The notes beneath the pieces are model-generated. The model was not told where the DNA came from. It worked only from the letters and a program-made list of their open reading frames with translations, and did not search any database. Positions 5,536 to 8,269 of a DNA stretch of 8,269 bases are shown in pieces (position 1 is the first letter of the stretch; each line of letters begins with the position of its first letter). The position numbers and the translations under genes were made by a program. The DNA comes from an uncultured Chlorobiota bacterium (GTDB lineage Bacteria; Bacteroidota; Bacteroidia; Bacteroidales; JAADGE01): contig CAMZKI010000192.1 in the NCBI GenBank assembly GCA_947311125.1, positions 1-8,269 on the forward strand, in the 5' to 3' direction.

Positions 5536-7932
5536 TTATTTTGCTGCAGGTAAGAAAACAGCTTTGTAAACAGCCTCTTCCTTAATTTTATTCAGCCCTA
5601 TATAGTCAGGATGATATTCTCCTTTAATATACATCTCAGTTTGGTCGAGATAATGCTTACTTGCCGGAATTCCGCTGACACCCGTAGGTATTATGCTGAG
5701 TGATTTATCAAAATCCGCCGTATTGTAGATATGTTTTTGCGAAGCACCGTGGTTAGCATAAAAAGGATTGTCAAAATCGTAAGAATACGGACTTACCGTA
5801 TGATAGCTTCCGCCTACGGAAGGCAAACGGTTAAGATTAAATGCAATATCCAGTATTTTTACTTTTCCGAGCGGATGTTGTAAATTCAGTTTGTGGATTT
5901 CACCCCATCTTGTTTCTGTTATGTTCTTACCGTATTTTTCCTTAAATTCAACGGTAAATTCCTTAAATGTTTTTTGAACCATATCTTTATAAGTCTCTGT
6001 TTTTTTCGTATTTACGTCGTCACACCATACAGAATTTCCCTTTTTTACAATATTATTAATAAGGTAGTTGGTAAGCAGGTCTTGTTTTTGAAATTCTTTA
6101 TAAAGCTCTTCTCCTAATTCATCTTCAATAATGTTTTTACTTAAAGTGAGATAAAAAACTTCAAAAATTAGCGGTGCTGTTGCATCTTCAGAATATGTAT
6201 TATCCCAATCTTTCAATATTTGCAATGCCTTTTTTTGCTCTGCGGAAAGGTCTGTTGCTTCTTCGGTAATTTTTATAACTTGAGGCTTCATATTATCGAC
6301 CAAAACAGAATGTTGATCGTTTTGCATTTTTTTAAAGTCTTCAACAGACAGTTTTTCTTTTTCGGTAAGCATTTGTTTAATGCGGTCTGCTCTGTTGGGC
6401 AAATCAAACCATTCGCTGATATAATAAGGAAAATCATCACCTATTGTTCTGTTGTTTGCCGAAAAAACATATCCGCAATCCGGATTGTAAGTAAACGGTA
6501 ATGAGTCAAAAGGAACAAATTTATTCCAGTCATAGAGGCTTGTATCGCCGGGAAACAAACGGTATCCCGGAGCTTTTCTTTCCGGAATTCCCGCACAACA
6601 TTGTAAACCTATGTTACCGTCGATATCAGCATAAGCTATGTTTTGACTTACGGACTTAAAACTGCTGCAAGCATCTCTGAATTCATCCCAATTTTTTGCT
6701 CTGTTAAGTAAAAAAACGCTGCGGAGTTCGTTACTTTCCATATTTCCTATCCAGTGCATTGATACAACTTTGTCGGGAATATTTTTAAAGCTGCTGATTA
6801 CCGGACCTCTGTGTGTAAAACGAATTTCTCTTTCTGCGGGGACCTCTTCGCCTTTTATTTTTATAAGCTCTTTTCTTACCTCCATATCTTTCCACTTACC
6901 GTTGTATTTATATTGATTTTTATTGTCCGGATTTACGGTTTCAATATAAAAATCTGCACCGTCAAGCATAACATTTGTCATTCCCCATGCTATTCTGTCA
7001 TTGTGTCCGGCTATAACAAAAGGCTGTCCGGGCAAAATAACACCTGTTACATTCAGCTTTCCTTCGACATATTGATGTATTTGCGACCATATTCCGGGAG
7101 AATTTAACCCGAGGTGCATATCATTTGAAAAAATAGGTTTTCCTGTTGTGCTTTTTTTTCCTGCAACTACCCAATTATTACTTGCTTTAAATACAGGCGG
7201 AGCAAATTGTTCGATTTTTTGCAGCGAATTGCTTAATATTGAATCGTTTAACTGTAAATTGTTTTCAAAATCCGGGTAAACATATGTTTTTTGAAGAGAC
7301 ATATCGGGTAAAAGTTCTTTATATCTTCTTTCACCGACAATATTTTTTATCTTATACAGAATAGACTCTGTAGACCAACCGGATTCAAGGTTCCAAGCCA
7401 TATACCCTATCAAATTTAAAGAATGTTCAGGTGTCCATTTTTCCGGTTTATATCCCAGTATTTTAAATTCAAAAGGCAGGTTGTCTTCTTCGATATATTG
7501 ATTAACACCTTCAGCGTAATATTTAAGAGCATTGAGCATTTCGGGGCTGATGATTTTTAATACATCTCTTGATTTTTCGGGCATCCTCAGCGAACGAAGT
7601 ATCATATCTGTTTCAATCATATCTTTTCCGAAAATTTCAGACAATCGCCCTTGGGTAACTCTGCGAAGCAAATCCATTTGCCACATACGGTCTTGTGCCG
7701 AAATATATCCGGTAACTTTGTATAAATCGTCTTCATTTTCGGCAATAATATGCGGTATTCCGTATGTATCTCTGTAAACCGTTACTTTTTCTTTTAAGTT
7801 TTTTAATCTTACTTCTTTATTGTAATCAGGCTGTCCGGAACTTTTTATCGAGTTTATAAAAATAAATCCGGCAACGGTAATTAAAAACAGAATCAATAAG
7901 GAGATAAACAATATTTTTTTTGAACGTTTCAT
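5536..7932 (-). CDS. Penicillin acylase family protein (Ntn-hydrolase), membrane-anchored precursor
   Basis: A 798-residue member of the penicillin G acylase / cephalosporin acylase / acyl-homoserine-lactone acylase family, which cleaves side-chain amide bonds and matures by self-cleavage. It begins with a basic MKRSKK and a hydrophobic helix (about 7-27), an uncleaved anchor or signal peptide, so the enzyme acts in the periplasm. The alpha chain carries VYRDTYGIPHIIAENEDDLY (52-71) and QDRMWQMDLLRR (80-91). The processing site is Ala250|Ser251: S251 starts the beta chain in ASNNWVVAGKKS and is the predicted nucleophile. FSNDMHLGL (268-276), GHNDRIAWGMTN (309-320) and SANNRT (491-496, containing the oxyanion-hole Asn) follow. 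I chose ATG at 7932 instead of the in-frame ATG at 8022 because the extra 30 residues would run across the terminator of the next gene and because MKRSKK plus helix is a normal export start. No Shine-Dalgarno is visible. The substrate (beta-lactam, acyl-homoserine lactone, other N-acyl amide) cannot be deduced. Confidence 0.9.
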   Translation of the reverse strand: MKRSKKILFISLLILFLITVAGFIFINSIKSSGQPDYNKEVRLKNLKEKVTVYRDTYGIPHIIAENEDDLYKVTGYISAQDRMWQMDLLRRVTQGRLSEIFGKDMIETDMILRSLRMPEKSRDVLKIISPEMLNALKYYAEGVNQYIEEDNLPFEFKILGYKPEKWTPEHSLNLIGYMAWNLESGWSTESILYKIKNIVGERRYKELLPDMSLQKTYVYPDFENNLQLNDSILSNSLQKIEQFAPPVFKASNNWVVAGKKSTTGKPIFSNDMHLGLNSPGIWSQIHQYVEGKLNVTGVILPGQPFVIAGHNDRIAWGMTNVMLDGADFYIETVNPDNKNQYKYNGKWKDMEVRKELIKIKGEEVPAEREIRFTHRGPVISSFKNIPDKVVSMHWIGNMESNELRSVFLLNRAKNWDEFRDACSSFKSVSQNIAYADIDGNIGLQCCAGIPERKAPGYRLFPGDTSLYDWNKFVPFDSLPFTYNPDCGYVFSANNRTIGDDFPYYISEWFDLPNRADRIKQMLTEKEKLSVEDFKKMQNDQHSVLVDNMKPQVIKITEEATDLSAEQKKALQILKDWDNTYSEDATAPLIFEVFYLTLSKNIIEDELGEELYKEFQKQDLLTNYLINNIVKKGNSVWCDDVNTKKTETYKDMVQKTFKEFTVEFKEKYGKNITETRWGEIHKLNLQHPLGKVKILDIAFNLNRLPSVGGSYHTVSPYSYDFDNPFYANHGASQKHIYNTADFDKSLSIIPTGVSGIPASKHYLDQTEMYIKGEYHPDYIGLNKIKEEAVYKAVFLPAAK

Positions 7933-7967
7933 AATTAATATTTTGATTTTACAAGTTAAACATTTAT

Positions 7968-7975
7968 CAAAAATA
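7968..7975 (-). promoter_or_regulatory. Possible Bacteroidota-type -7 promoter box for the acylase gene
   Basis: On the - strand this stretch reads TATTTTTG, a full match to the TAnnTTTG -7 element described for the primary sigma factor of Bacteroides. It lies 35 bp before the ATG at 7932 and just downstream of the terminator of the preceding gene, the right place for a fresh promoter. No clear TTG element is visible about 20 bases further upstream, and the region is so T-rich that a chance match is plausible. Confidence 0.35.
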
Positions 7976-7993
7976 TAAAATAAAAATGAAAAA

Positions 7994-8019
7994 CGAGCAT
8001 TATTGACACATAATGCTCG
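7994..8019 (-). terminator. Intrinsic terminator of the DUF2892 gene
   Basis: A perfect 10-bp stem, CGAGCATTAT (7994-8003) with ATAATGCTCG (8010-8019), has a 6-base loop. On the - strand it is followed at once by TTTTTCATTTTTAT, a good U-rich tail, and sits 23 bp after the DUF2892 stop codon. It separates that gene from the acylase gene and argues against the longer acylase start at 8022. On the + strand the hairpin is followed by CAAAATAAG, so it works in one direction only. Confidence 0.85.
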
Positions 8020-8042
8020 CAAAATAAGAAAATGGTTTAAAC

Positions 8043-8255
8043 TTAATTATCAGTTTTTATTTTACAGGTATTTATACCGAACAACTTGTAAAGACCGCAA
8101 AAATTAATTAATGCCGTTATTAAAGAAATTCCGGCTGCTGCTAAAAAAATAATTCCCAATGTTCCCGTTACCGTATCTGTAAAGTATAATGCAACTAATA
8201 CAGCTGCAATTAAGATTCTTATAATCTTATCTGCTTTTCCTACGTTTCGTTTCAT
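8043..8255 (-). CDS. Small DUF2892 membrane protein
   Basis: A 70-residue protein typical in length for stand-alone DUF2892 proteins, related to the membrane segment of the YgaP rhodanese. It begins MKRNVGKADKIIRI, the conserved amphipathic start of the family. Two membrane helices follow (about 12-26 and 32-51), joined by a short TDTVTGTLG turn, then FCGLYKLFGINTC (52-64). The two cysteines C53 and C64 in the FC.LY.LFGINTC signature are conserved in the family and may pair or bind a ligand; the function is unknown. A basic N-terminus suggests it faces the cytoplasm. ATG at 8255 is the only sensible start; only 14 bp upstream are in the window, so its promoter is not visible. It has its own terminator at 7994-8019 and is probably transcribed apart from the acylase. 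Confidence 0.88.
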   Translation of the reverse strand: MKRNVGKADKIIRILIAAVLVALYFTDTVTGTLGIIFLAAAGISLITALINFCGLYKLFGINTCKIKTDN

Positions 8256-8269
8256 AATATTATATTTTA

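Noticed and set aside
5893..7107. Several + strand open frames of 74-98 codons opposite the acylase gene
   Set aside because: They lie entirely within a strong conserved coding region, have Phe- and Cys-rich low-quality sequence and no start context.
7933..8022. N-terminal 30-residue extension of the acylase reading frame
   Set aside because: It crosses a strong terminator hairpin, its composition is unlike a signal peptide, and a normal basic-plus-hydrophobic export start follows at 7932.
1..8269. CRISPR array, tRNA or rRNA genes, insertion sequence or phage genes
   Set aside because: No regular spacer-repeat pattern, cloverleaf, rRNA-like segment, transposase or terminal inverted repeats were seen; nearly all bases are accounted for by metabolic or membrane genes.

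Overview
The window looks like a piece of a Bacteroidota chromosome. It is A+T-rich, coding is dense, and I see no Shine-Dalgarno sequence in front of any of the genes, which is typical of that phylum. Two other signs fit: the Ala-Phe-Ser|Gln style of signal peptide cleavage site on the ankyrin protein, and a TAnnTTTG-type promoter box upstream of the acylase gene. I cannot name a genus. I see no insertion sequence, phage gene, tRNA, rRNA or CRISPR array.

Layout. The left edge (to base 80) holds the last 25 codons of a gene on the + strand that reads as the C-terminus of peptide methionine sulfoxide reductase MsrA. Thirty bases later a tight + strand run of five genes begins (111-5472): an SsnA-like amidohydrolase; a membrane protein with a YgjV-like N-terminal half and an acetyltransferase-like C-terminal half; a dihydropyrimidinase/hydantoinase; an exported ankyrin-repeat protein; and a stand-alone B3/4-domain protein. 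The internal gaps are 41 bp, 3 bp, a 4-bp overlap (ATGA) and 9 bp, so co-transcription is likely. The 41-bp gap contains three imperfect copies of a 14-bp A+T-rich repeat.

The right part is on the - strand: a membrane-anchored penicillin-acylase family Ntn-hydrolase (5536-7932) and a small two-helix membrane protein of the DUF2892 type (8043-8255). Each is followed by a convincing intrinsic terminator (hairpin plus U-tract), so the two are probably separate transcription units. The + strand run and the acylase gene converge on the hairpin at 5490-5517.

How the genes may work together. SsnA-like amidohydrolases and YgeZ-like hydantoinases occur together in the E. coli purine/ureide catabolic cluster (ygeW to xdhD). 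Finding relatives of both in one short operon suggests hydrolysis of cyclic amides or ureides from nucleobase breakdown. None of the molybdenum hydroxylase, carbamoyltransferase or carbamate kinase genes of that cluster is visible here, so the pathway link is an inference. The roles of the YgjV/GNAT, ankyrin and B3/4 proteins in this operon are unknown, and this unusual combination is the most interesting part of the window.
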